In this document: positions 1 to 7,100 of the stretch, piece by piece
Position numbering within the stretch: the first letter of the stretch is position 1
Layout of the letters: each line of letters begins with the position of its first letter
Source: Candidatus Uhrbacteria bacterium
GTDB lineage: Bacteria; Patescibacteriota; Patescibacteriia; 2-12-FULL-60-25
NCBI GenBank assembly: GCA_014728435.1
Contig: WJLP01000051.1
Coordinates: 1 to 7,829, forward strand
Reading direction: 5' to 3'
Length of the DNA: 7,829 nucleotides
The notes under the pieces: generated by a model
Databases searched by the model: none
Told to the model about the DNA's origin: nothing
Seen by the model: the letters and a program-made list of their open reading frames with translations, nothing else
Made by a program: the position numbers and the translations under genes

Positions 1-436
1 AATCGCGGGGCGCGGGGCCGGGTTTGGGCGGGCGGCCGATGCCGACGCGAAGGCGGGGGAATTTTTTACCGGTGAGTTCGTAGATGGATTTGACTCCGTT
101 GTGGCCGGCCGCGGATCCGCCGTTGGTAAAAATAAAACATCCGGGTTCGAGATCCAGTTCGTCATGGATGATGAGCGTGTGCTTGGCGTCAACTTTATAA
201 TATAGCATGAGTGATAAAACGGATTCTCCGCTTAGGTTCATGTAGGTTTGCGGTTTGGCCAGCACCGTTTTATGCTCGCCGATTTGGCATTTGCATATTT
301 GTGCTTTGTGCTTGCGGGAGTTTTGCCAATCGGCGCCAAGTGAATCGGCGAAATTGTCCAAAACCCAAAAACCGGCATTGTGCCGGGTACTTTCATATTC
401 TTTGCCCGGATTACCGAGGCCGATGATTAGCTTCAT
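1..436 (-). CDS. pth: Peptidyl-tRNA hydrolase, C-terminus cut by window edge
   Basis: Cytosolic enzyme that hydrolyses the ester bond of peptidyl-tRNAs released by stalled ribosomes, recycling the tRNA. The visible 145 codons begin MKLIIGLGNPGKEY, the standard bacterial Pth N-terminus. The family's key residues are all present: Asn9, catalytic His19 in TRHNAG, Asn67 in TYMNLSG, Asp92 in HDELDL and Asn113 in GHNG; these correspond to E. coli Asn10, His20, Asn68, Asp93 and Asn114. Full-length Pth is usually about 185-195 residues, so roughly 40-50 residues lie beyond the left edge. The ATG at 436-434 is chosen because it gives exactly the family N-terminus; no Shine-Dalgarno sequence precedes it. 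It follows der on the same strand after a 163-bp gap that may carry its own promoter, and a heptamer repeat lies just upstream of the start. No lesion is visible. The assignment is very secure. Confidence 0.96.
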   Translation of the reverse strand, partial: MKLIIGLGNPGKEYESTRHNAGFWVLDNFADSLGADWQNSRKHKAQICKCQIGEHKTVLAKPQTYMNLSGESVLSLMLYYKVDAKHTLIIHDELDLEPGCFIFTNGGSAAGHNGVKSIYELTGKKFPRLRVGIGRPPKPGPAPRD

Positions 437-445
437 ACCAAATTA

Positions 446-503
446 CTATAAACTATAAGCTGTAAACTATAAAGAGTTATAATTACAAGGATACAAGATA
501 CAA
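446..503. repeat. Degenerate 7-bp tandem repeats in the pth leader
   Basis: Four consecutive heptamers occupy 446-473. The first and fourth are CTATAAA, the second is CTATAAG and the third is CTGTAAA. After a short irregular stretch, two perfect GATACAA copies follow at 490-496 and 497-503. The block starts 9 bp upstream of the pth start codon, so it would be in the pth leader if transcription starts upstream of it. The repeats are directly visible. Whether they are functional or only slippage products is unknown. Confidence 0.6.
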
Positions 504-507
504 ACAA

Positions 508-536
508 ATTATAAATTTTTAAATATCAATTTAAAA
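508..536 (-). promoter_or_regulatory. Weak candidate promoter for pth
   Basis: A perfect minus-strand -10 hexamer TATAAT lies at 513-508. The best -35 with a 17-bp spacer is TTTTAA at 536-531, only a 3/6 match. Initiation would be near 501, giving a leader of about 65 nt that contains the heptamer repeats. The surroundings are strongly AT-rich, so a chance match is quite possible. Confidence 0.25.
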
Positions 537-599
537 ACAGATTGGTTGGGATTTGTGGGCTAAATTGTGCTTGTGTCCTTGGAATTTGTTTTCTTTGTC

Positions 600-2021
600 T
601 TAGTAGCGGAAACCTTTGCGGCCTATGGGTTTTTTGCGGCGATGGTGGCCTTTGGGGGCTGGCATTGGCGTTGCATCATGCACGGTTTTAACAATGATGG
701 GGCACCCTTGGAAGCCGAATTTGGCGCGGAGCTGGTTGGTGAAAAAGCGAATCCAGCTGTCTTGGAGTTTGTTTTGTTTGCCGCGCAAGCTGATTTCGAA
801 GCGGGGAGGGTCGGTGTGGGTTTGGATAACGGAGTGCACGTGCGGTCGCTTGGTGCCGGAGACCGCGTGCGGTGTTTGTTTTTGTAGAACTTTTTTGAGG
901 AATTTATCCAAAGCGTTGTCGCTGATGATGCGGTGTTTTTCTTCTTGGATTTTAAACGCGGTTTTTAAGATTTCGTGCACGCGCTGGCGTTTGGCCGCGG
1001 AAGTGAAGATAATGGGCGCCCAGGCTAAAAACGGCAAAGCGGCGCGGATTTCATCTTCATAATGTTTGGCGGTTTTGCTGGTTTTGTCTTTAACCAGGTC
1101 CCATTTGTTGACCACAATGATTAAGCCGCGGTTGGCATCTTTTAATAATCCGGCCAGGTTTTTGTCTTGTTTGTACGGGTCATCGGTTGCGTCTAGTACA
1201 AGTACGGCCACATCGGCGCGGTAGAGAGCTTCGCGGTTGCGGTCGATTGAGTCGCGTTCGATTCTAGAGCTCACGCGAGCTTTTTTTCTTTGTCCGGCGG
1301 TGTCGATTAAAGTTACGGGCTTGCCATCCCAAAGGAAATTGATGTCGAGCGGTTCGCGGGTGGTGTGCGCGGTGGGTGAAACGATAGAGCGCTCGTGACC
1401 CAAGATGGCATTGGTAAGAGAGGATTTGCCAACATTGGGCCGGCCCATGAAAACGATTTTAAGCGATTGTTCGATTTCGGGTTCTACGGGTTTTTTGTTG
1501 CGCTTTAAAAGTGTTTCCCAGATAATATCGAGCAGGTCGCCGATGCCGCGGCCGCTGGCTGAGCTGATGGCGATGGGTTCGCCAAGCTTGAGCTTCCAGA
1601 GTTCTTTACCCATGGCTTCGCCTGTGTCACCGACTTTATCGGCTTTATTGGCAACCAAGATGGTGTGCTTGTTGAGTTCACGGACGCGTTTGGCAAGTTG
1701 GGCGTCGTGGGGCAGGATGCCGCTTTTTACATCAACTAAAAAAAGAACCAAATCAGCTTCTTTGATGGCCAGTTCGGCTTGTGTGATGATGCCTTTTTGG
1801 ATTATGTCTTGGGGGTCGGCATCCATTCCGCCGGTATCGATAATTTCAATCATGCCGCCACGCCAGACGCAGTTGGTGGTGTTTCTGTCGCGGGTTGTAT
1901 TGGGCGTACCGGAAACAATGGCTTTGGAGGTTTCACTGAGCCGGTTCCAGAGCGTGGATTTGCCAACATTGGCGCGGCCCACAATGGCGACTTTGGGGAT
2001 ACTTTTATTGCGCTTTAACAT
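600..2021 (-). CDS. der: Ribosome-assembly GTPase Der (EngA)
   Basis: Tandem-G-domain GTPase needed for maturation of the 50S ribosomal subunit. At 473 residues it has normal family length. G domain 1 shows the P-loop GRANVGKST (15-23), DTGG (62-65), NKAD (125-128) and a G5-like SSASG (153-157). G domain 2 shows GRPNVGKSS (193-201), DTAG (240-243), NKWD (305-308) and SAAK (341-344). The remainder, about 360-455, fits the KH-like C-terminal domain, followed by a basic tail rich in Lys, Arg and His. Switch I of the second domain reads AHTTRE where most bacteria have PGTTRD. The ATG at 2021-2019 places the first P-loop at the usual distance from the N-terminus; no clear Shine-Dalgarno site precedes it, and an ATG at 2037 is out of frame. 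The gene sits between the four-helix-bundle remnant and pth on the same strand. The assignment is secure. Confidence 0.97.
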   Translation of the reverse strand: MLKRNKSIPKVAIVGRANVGKSTLWNRLSETSKAIVSGTPNTTRDRNTTNCVWRGGMIEIIDTGGMDADPQDIIQKGIITQAELAIKEADLVLFLVDVKSGILPHDAQLAKRVRELNKHTILVANKADKVGDTGEAMGKELWKLKLGEPIAISSASGRGIGDLLDIIWETLLKRNKKPVEPEIEQSLKIVFMGRPNVGKSSLTNAILGHERSIVSPTAHTTREPLDINFLWDGKPVTLIDTAGQRKKARVSSRIERDSIDRNREALYRADVAVLVLDATDDPYKQDKNLAGLLKDANRGLIIVVNKWDLVKDKTSKTAKHYEDEIRAALPFLAWAPIIFTSAAKRQRVHEILKTAFKIQEEKHRIISDNALDKFLKKVLQKQTPHAVSGTKRPHVHSVIQTHTDPPRFEISLRGKQNKLQDSWIRFFTNQLRAKFGFQGCPIIVKTVHDATPMPAPKGHHRRKKPIGRKGFRY

Positions 2022-2048
2022 GCGGGGAATCTACCATGATTTTTAAGA

Positions 2049-2070
2049 TTAATCAAGGGGGCGTGATTAA
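2049..2070. repeat. 7-bp inverted repeat upstream of der
   Basis: The arms TTAATCA (2049-2055) and TGATTAA (2064-2070) are perfect reverse complements around an 8-nt G-rich centre. There is no U-tract after either arm, so it does not look like an intrinsic terminator. It overlaps the weak candidate -10 and start region proposed for der, where an operator could sit. The match itself is seen; any role is inference. Confidence 0.4.
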
Positions 2071-2099
2071 ATATATTTCAGATATTAACCAAGAAACAA
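2070..2099 (-). promoter_or_regulatory. Weak candidate promoter for der
   Basis: On the minus strand, TTGTTT (2099-2094) is followed after 18 bp by TATATT (2075-2070). This would start transcription near 2063 with a leader of about 42 nt. Both hexamers deviate from consensus and the region is AT-rich. der could equally be read through from the LCP gene, since no terminator is visible in between. Confidence 0.25.
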
Positions 2100-2110
2100 A
2101 TAATACCAAA

Positions 2111-2428
2111 CTATTTTTTAGTGGCCTTGGAAATCATGCTTGAGAGGATGTTTTTGATTTCAAATCTTTCGGAAACGATTTTGTCGATTTCTTTGGTTTT
2201 GGTTGCGTTTCCCGCTTTTAACAATAATAGACAGTGGATCGTTTCTTTTGTTTCTTTACGGGCGATTCTTAATCTATGAATAAAATCTTTATATCTGAAC
2301 GAATCGTTAGCTTCTCGATTTGTCGGATTAATCTGTCGTTTACTGCATCGTGGGGCATGTCGCGACAAAGCGTGATAATTTGGACTGCGAAGTTAGTAGT
2401 CCAGTTTTCAAAAACAAAATTGAACCAT
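2111..2428 (-). pseudogene. Broken four-helix-bundle (S23 / 23S rRNA IVP-type) gene
   Basis: Remnant of the small four-helix-bundle family related to proteins encoded in 23S rRNA intervening sequences; the family's molecular role is poorly defined. The C-terminal half (about 2317-2111) reads in one frame and contains KDFIHRLRIARKETKET and EIDKIVSE, typical of this family. The N-terminal half reads in another frame from 2412 to 2317 and contains FENWTTNFAVQII and DRLIRQI. The frames meet at 2317/2318. There the conserved block I expect between RQI and REAN, roughly VRSGTSIGANY, is missing, consistent with loss of about 34 nt. A second lesion separates the ATG at 2428-2426 from the N-terminal frame: one surplus base in the five-A run at 2410-2414 (plus strand). 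Undoing both changes gives about 116 residues, the usual family size. A short product from an internal start is possible but would lack the first helix. The family call is fairly firm; the exact deletion size is inferred. Confidence 0.78.
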
Positions 2429-2467
2429 ATGTTTGGTTATATTGGGATTTATTTGGGAGGTATTTGT

Positions 2468-3946
2468 TTATTGCGATGGGGTTGCGTAAGGCTGGATTAA
2501 CCCCAAACTGGATTCGCCCAGGATGATGAGAAATTGGGTTTTTGGCGAGCTTAGAGTTTCGGTTGCCATATCTTCGGTGGTTATTGTGCGTTCGTTGGAA
2601 TCCGGGATCTCATGAGGTTCGGCGCTGGAGATGTCGGCATCGATGATTTTTTTAAGGCGGACGAGCTCTTCGGGCATTTGGCCGCCGGTCAGGTCGTAAA
2701 TGATTGAACGCTCATAGCCACGGTGTTCGGCGTTGCCGATATCCGGCACTTTATAGCCCAAGGATTTCATTTTTTGCGAGACGCGGAAAGCATAGCCTTC
2801 GTAGTTGGTGCCGTTTTTGATTTCCAGCACAACATCGGTTTTGGGTTGGAGTTGGGCTTTTTCTTGTTCTTTGGTAATGAAAGGATTGGCGGCGATGGTG
2901 CGGATTTCGGACCAGTCGGGTTTGCGCGGAAAAAGCATGTAAGCGCCGTTTACATTGGCCGGAACCAGCTCGCCGTCGGGCGCATCGGTTAAAACGCGCA
3001 TGGTGATGCTGTCCGGGTTGAAATCTTTAGCCATGGGGGCAAGGGCAATCATATCCCAGGCAGAGAGGTCGCTGGCTATGTGATCGGAAACCACGCCGTA
3101 GAGTTCGCTAAGTTTTTTGGGGTTGGCGAGCGTGCCCATGGAAAGCAGTTTGTCGCGGATGGCGTGGATTACAATTTGCTGGCGACGGGAGCGGGCAAAA
3201 TCAGACCCTTCACCGTTTGTGCCATGGCGCGAGCGTACGTATTTAAGCGCGTCATCGCCGTCTAGGTGCGCGGGCCCTTTTTGAAAGCTCACGGTTTGGT
3301 ATTTGTGGTTGGGCGCCGGGTAAGAATTGTCTACAAAACTGCGTTCTATTTCGATATCTATTCCTCCAAGCGCGTCAATAAATTTGGAAAAGCCTTGAAA
3401 GTCGACTCTTACAACATGGTCGATGCGTACGGCCAGGAGTTTGCTCATGGCCTCTGCCGTTTTAACGGCGCCTTCACCGGGGTGGTTCATTTCGTAAAGC
3501 GCGTGCACGGTATTTATTTTGCGGAATTTGCTATTGCCGATAGGGTAAGCCAGATCGCGCGGAATGGAAAGCATGGCGAACTTTTTTTCTTTGGTATCGA
3601 TGGAGGCCAAGATAATGGTATCTGTGAGCGTGCCGCCGTCATGGCCTTCGCCGCCAACGCCCAAAAAAAGGATATTGACTCTGTCGTCAGGGGTTTTGGC
3701 TAAAGCGTTGGCATCCGCCGTGCCGTCGCCCGAGGCGAATTCTTTGATTTCGGCGATACCGGGCAGGCGGCCGAATTCGGAGAAGATACTTGTGCCGTGA
3801 GTGGCGGCTCGATATGAGGCGGCCGCGCCCAAGGTCGCCAGGATTCCAACAAAACACGCAAAAAAGACCGCGATGATCATGGTTTTCTTTTTGGCTCCGC
3901 GATCCGTTGAAGTTTCTAAAAAATCAACGCTTAAATCCTTGCTCAT
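2468..3946 (-). CDS. LCP (LytR-CpsA-Psr) family protein with LytR_C domain
   Basis: Membrane-anchored enzyme family that transfers lipid-linked glycopolymers onto peptidoglycan outside the cell; the specific polymer cannot be inferred here. The 492-residue product has a basic cytoplasmic N-terminus, one membrane helix at about 22-43 and an extracytoplasmic LCP domain at about 88-268. LCP motifs are LTDT (107-110), SIPRD (127-131), KIN (143-145), DALGG (191-195), LDGDDALKYVRSR (228-240) and DFARSRRQQ (249-257). Residues about 371-480 fit a LytR_C domain: the strand VVLEIKNGT, the helix FRVSQKMKSLGY, then an insertion at about 441-468 before the last strand FLIILG. The Arg often found in the R-x-D-T motif is Leu107. 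The ATG at 3946 is preferred over an in-frame TTG at 3955, which would lie upstream of the predicted transcription start. It heads the minus-strand cluster, divergent from the VirB6-like gene. Confidence 0.92.
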   Translation of the reverse strand: MSKDLSVDFLETSTDRGAKKKTMIIAVFFACFVGILATLGAAASYRAATHGTSIFSEFGRLPGIAEIKEFASGDGTADANALAKTPDDRVNILFLGVGGEGHDGGTLTDTIILASIDTKEKKFAMLSIPRDLAYPIGNSKFRKINTVHALYEMNHPGEGAVKTAEAMSKLLAVRIDHVVRVDFQGFSKFIDALGGIDIEIERSFVDNSYPAPNHKYQTVSFQKGPAHLDGDDALKYVRSRHGTNGEGSDFARSRRQQIVIHAIRDKLLSMGTLANPKKLSELYGVVSDHIASDLSAWDMIALAPMAKDFNPDSITMRVLTDAPDGELVPANVNGAYMLFPRKPDWSEIRTIAANPFITKEQEKAQLQPKTDVVLEIKNGTNYEGYAFRVSQKMKSLGYKVPDIGNAEHRGYERSIIYDLTGGQMPEELVRLKKIIDADISSAEPHEIPDSNERTITTEDMATETLSSPKTQFLIILGESSLGLIQPYATPSQ

Positions 3947-3956
3947 GAACCACAAT

Positions 3957-3985
3957 AATGTACCAGAGAAAACTTAACGTTACAA
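3957..3985 (-). promoter_or_regulatory. Candidate promoter for the LCP gene
   Basis: On the minus strand, TTGTAA (3985-3980, 4/6 match) and TACATT (3962-3957, 4/6 match) are separated by exactly 17 bp, and the -10 is preceded by TGG, an extended -10 element. Initiation would fall near 3950, leaving only about 4 nt before the ATG at 3946. The octamer repeat begins 1 bp beyond the -35. The geometry is good but the hexamers are imperfect. Confidence 0.45.
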
Positions 3986-3986
3986 G

Positions 3987-4074
3987 TTTGAGAAGATGAG
4001 AATTTGAGAATATGAGAAGTTGAGAAGTTGAGAAGATGGGAAGCTGGGAATGTGAGAAGTTGAGAATTTGGGAC
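3987..4074. repeat. Eleven-unit degenerate 8-bp tandem repeat between divergent genes
   Basis: Eleven consecutive octamers fill exactly 88 bp with no insertion between units. The plus-strand consensus is NNTGAGAA. Eight units end in TGAGAA, two in TGGGAA (4035-4042 and 4043-4050), and the last (4067-4074) is TTTGGGAC. The first two bases of each unit vary freely while positions 3-8 are nearly fixed. The array fills the centre of the divergent intergenic region, touching the candidate LCP -35 on one side and stopping about 38 bp before the candidate VirB6-like -10 on the other. Minus-strand open frames through it, giving a Ser/Leu-rich 8-residue periodicity, are a by-product of the repeat and not a gene. 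Confidence 0.9.
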
Positions 4075-4111
4075 AGCTGTGGATGAATTAAACCTCCGAG
4101 ATTGGGTTTTG

Positions 4112-4120
4112 TGCTATAAT
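4112..4120 (+). promoter_or_regulatory. Extended -10 promoter element of the VirB6-like gene
   Basis: TGCTATAAT is a perfect extended -10 (TGn followed by the consensus hexamer). No good -35 is found at the usual spacing, which is common for extended -10 promoters. Initiation would be near 4127, about 5 nt before the ATG at 4132, so the mRNA would be almost leaderless and the AGGTG at 4122-4126 would not be transcribed from it. Confidence 0.5.
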
Positions 4121-4121
4121 T

Positions 4122-4126
4122 AGGTG
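4122..4126 (+). promoter_or_regulatory. Possible Shine-Dalgarno before the VirB6-like gene
   Basis: AGGTG lies 5 nt upstream of the ATG at 4132 and 11 nt upstream of the second in-frame ATG at 4138. It matches the Shine-Dalgarno core seen before the next gene. It can act only if transcription starts upstream of 4122, which conflicts with the TATAAT at 4115-4120 being the working -10. Confidence 0.35.
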
Positions 4127-4131
4127 TAAAG

Positions 4132-7100
4132 ATGAATATGCAGAAACAGCCCATCTCTAAGAAACAGAGAAAGCAATCGCTGTGGTATTTTTTGCGCAAT
4201 CATCTTTTGGGAGTTAGGGAAAACGATGAGCTGACAGAGGCGGTTAGACGGCAAAAACGACAGAAGATTTTTTTAGGCGCGTTGATGCTTTCCGCGGTCG
4301 CGGTTTTATTGTTTGTAGTAGAGCCGGCCATAGCTCAAAATCCAAGCATTACCCAGACAGTTGCCAATTGGGCTATTGCCATTTTAGCCAAAGTTGTTGT
4401 TTGGTTTGCCGAGCTTATGGGCTATGTGCTTATCTTTTTGATTGAATTGCTCATAAGCATAGTGCAGTACAATAATTTTGTGGATGCCACACCGGTTACA
4501 ATCGGTTGGCCGCTTATTCGCGATACTGTGAACATGTTTTTTATTGTGGTTGTTTTGGTTTCGGCGTTTGCCACGATTATCGGCTACCCAAAGGATTTTC
4601 ATTATCGCCAAGTTTTGCCCAAGTTGTTGATTATGGCCGTATTAATAAATTTTTCCAAAACTTTAATAGGTCTTTTAATAGATTTTTCACAGGTTATAGT
4701 GCTTACTTTTGTAAACGGGTTTAAGCAGGCCGCCGGAGGTAATTTTGTGAGCGCTTTGGGAATAGGAAAAATTATGCGGCTTACCGATACAACAGGTGCC
4801 ATTGATTTTGAGGGTGATGAGATTACAATTTCGTTGCAACAAGCCGGCGGAGCAAGTCCATGGAGCTTGATGAGTATTTTAGTGGCGGCCGGATTCGCAG
4901 TGTGGATTTTATCAATTTCCATTTCACTAATTTTGATAATGCTGATTTTCTTTTTGGCGCGCATTATCATGTTATGGTTTTTATTGATTACTTCACCGGC
5001 GGCGTTTTTTGCTTGGTCTTTACCGAGCCCGCTTAAAGGCGCCTTGGCTCCTTTTACAAGCAAATGGTGGAGCAAGTTGTCGTCGGCTTTGGTTGGCGGG
5101 CCCACCATGGCATTCTTTTTGTGGTTGTCGTTAGCTATGGCGCAGAGAAACGCGGATTTAATTGGTCCGGCGGGTTTGTATGATCCGGATAAGGCCAGTT
5201 CCGAGATAACTCAATTTCAGCAAACATCGCAGAGTGATCAGATAGCACCGTCGGAGTTTGGCGACCCGCGGGTTTTTGCGACTTTCATTATAATGGTTGC
5301 TTTTATGTTGGTTGGGGTACAAGCTTCGGTTAATTTTGCGACAGCCGTGGCTCCGGGCTCGGAAAAATTGGTTGGCAAATTGCGCGGCGGTAAAGGCGGG
5401 TTTGGCTTGGCGGCCGGTTTGGGCGCGGGCGCGCTTGCCGGCAGGGCGGTTGGTAGAACGGCAAGAGCGGGCGGCAGGGTGGCTGTTGGCGGTGCCAAGC
5501 TGGCCGGCAAAGGCGCCTTATTGGCCGGCAAGGAATACGAGGCCAGGACAGGTAAATTATCCGAGCTTGCCGGAAAGGCAAGGCAGTCGAGTGTGTTTGG
5601 TTACGCGCCCATGGCTGTACAAAAGAAGCTTGGAGCTGTGGCGGGAGCGCCGCAAAAAGCGGCCAAGGAAAGAGCCAGCGCCATGCAGGAAGTAATGGCG
5701 GGCATGAACGCGGCCGAGAAAATGGAGTATTTGCAAAATGAGCGTAATCGTTTAATTGGGCCGGACGGCAAGCCAAAAGCGGGCGCGCGCCTTGGTGATG
5801 CCTATGGTGCTAATTTGGCATTGGCGCAACAAGCTACAAGCAGCCTGACCATGGAGCAATTAAATAAGGATAATAAAGAAAAAGCAAAAGCGGAATTGCC
5901 CGCAGAGGCGACTGATGCTGATGTGGAAGCAAGGGCAAAAATGATGACACAACAACAAATGTCGGGAGTCTTGAAAGAGGCAAAGGCAACGGCTTTAGCT
6001 CAGGGTGATGAAGATACGGCAAAGAAGATCAAAGAAATGATAGATAAAAATCCGGCTTTAGCGGGTGATGCCTCTGACATGAAGTCGCAAGCAGAGAAGG
6101 ATGCCAGTGATTTGGAAAGCGAGAGGCGTGTTAAGCCCGAAGCTTACATGCACGCGGCTTATGCTTTGCCTTTTGCTCAGGCTAAAGGTTGGATTGATGA
6201 GGAAGGCAGGGTTACGGCCAAAGGCAGACGAGATGAGGAGTATAAGAAGTTTATGCGCGGTAAGCAGGGGCAGTATATGAAAGCGCATTTGGATTACGCT
6301 GAAACCGATGAAGGCAGAGCGCATGTTAAGAGCATATTGACGGGTAAGGACGCGTCAGGAAATCAATTAAATGAACAGCAGTTAAATAATCAAAATTATA
6401 CGATTAATGTTTCCAAGGACGGCGAGAGTTATCATGCGGTACAAGCGCCACCCGAGGGCACGGATCAGAAAGCAAAAATAATTGCCGCAAACAGGTTTGA
6501 TAAGACGGCTAAAACTGAAGAAAAAGTTTTATCCAAAGTTCAGGATGTAAACGTGAAGAATCAAATTACAAACAATTTGCCGGCGATGGGCACCGGAGCA
6601 GAAGACGCGGGTGCTATTGGGACGGTGTTATCACCACCCATCGCACAGCAATTAGCTGAAGATTTGGAGGATCTAGCAGATATTAGCAGTGGAGGTAGAT
6701 CCGGTGGTGTTGATATAAATGCGCTGGAGGAGAAACGAGCGGAAATTGCGGAAAAGTATTTGCAACATAATGTTTCCAGTGAGTTTTTATTCGGTCATGA
6801 TAAAAAGACGGGTGAGTTTGCCAATGAACAAGGCAGGCGGGCTTTTGATGCTACTGTTACCGATTTGGTTAATAAAATTCAGACAGAGGATGATTATAGC
6901 GAAGAAACACTTGGCGCTTTGGCGTCATTGTCCAAACAAGTTGGCAATCAGGGTCAGGCTTTCCGCATAATGCAGGAGAAATTGCAAAATCTAGACCAGG
7001 AACAGATGTATAACGCGATGTCCACCGGGGATCCCAAGCATAAAGATAATATTCAATTGATGTTTGCCAATATTGTTGATGAGGCGCAAAAACAAAGAAA

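Noticed and set aside
540..599. Possible intrinsic terminator after der
   Set aside because: Only a 5-bp AAATT/AATTT pairing with a long loop is present and no U-tract follows, so it is not supported.
1405..2046. 213-residue plus-strand open frame inside der
   Set aside because: It is antisense to der, whose motifs are complete; the sequence is low-complexity and matches no family I know.
3266..3703. 145-residue plus-strand open frame inside the LCP gene
   Set aside because: It is antisense to a gene with clear LCP motifs and has no family resemblance of its own.
4073..4080. ACAGCTGT 8-bp palindrome at the end of the octamer array
   Set aside because: Short palindromes of this length are frequent by chance and it does not align with either promoter.
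4078..4086. TGTGGATGA, an 8/9 match to the DnaA box (reverse strand of TTATCCACA)
   Set aside because: One-mismatch matches are expected about once or twice by chance in a window this size; there is no cluster, no dnaA/dnaN neighbourhood and no AT-rich unwinding element.
3924..4199. 91-residue minus-strand open frame through the octamer array
   Set aside because: Its Ser/Leu-rich periodic sequence comes from the 8-bp repeat, and it overlaps the starts of both flanking real genes.
5330..5776. Long open frames on both strands across the Gly/Ala/Arg-rich part of the VirB6-like gene
   Set aside because: GC-rich repetitive codons remove stops from other frames; products are Pro/Arg-rich shadows with no start signals.
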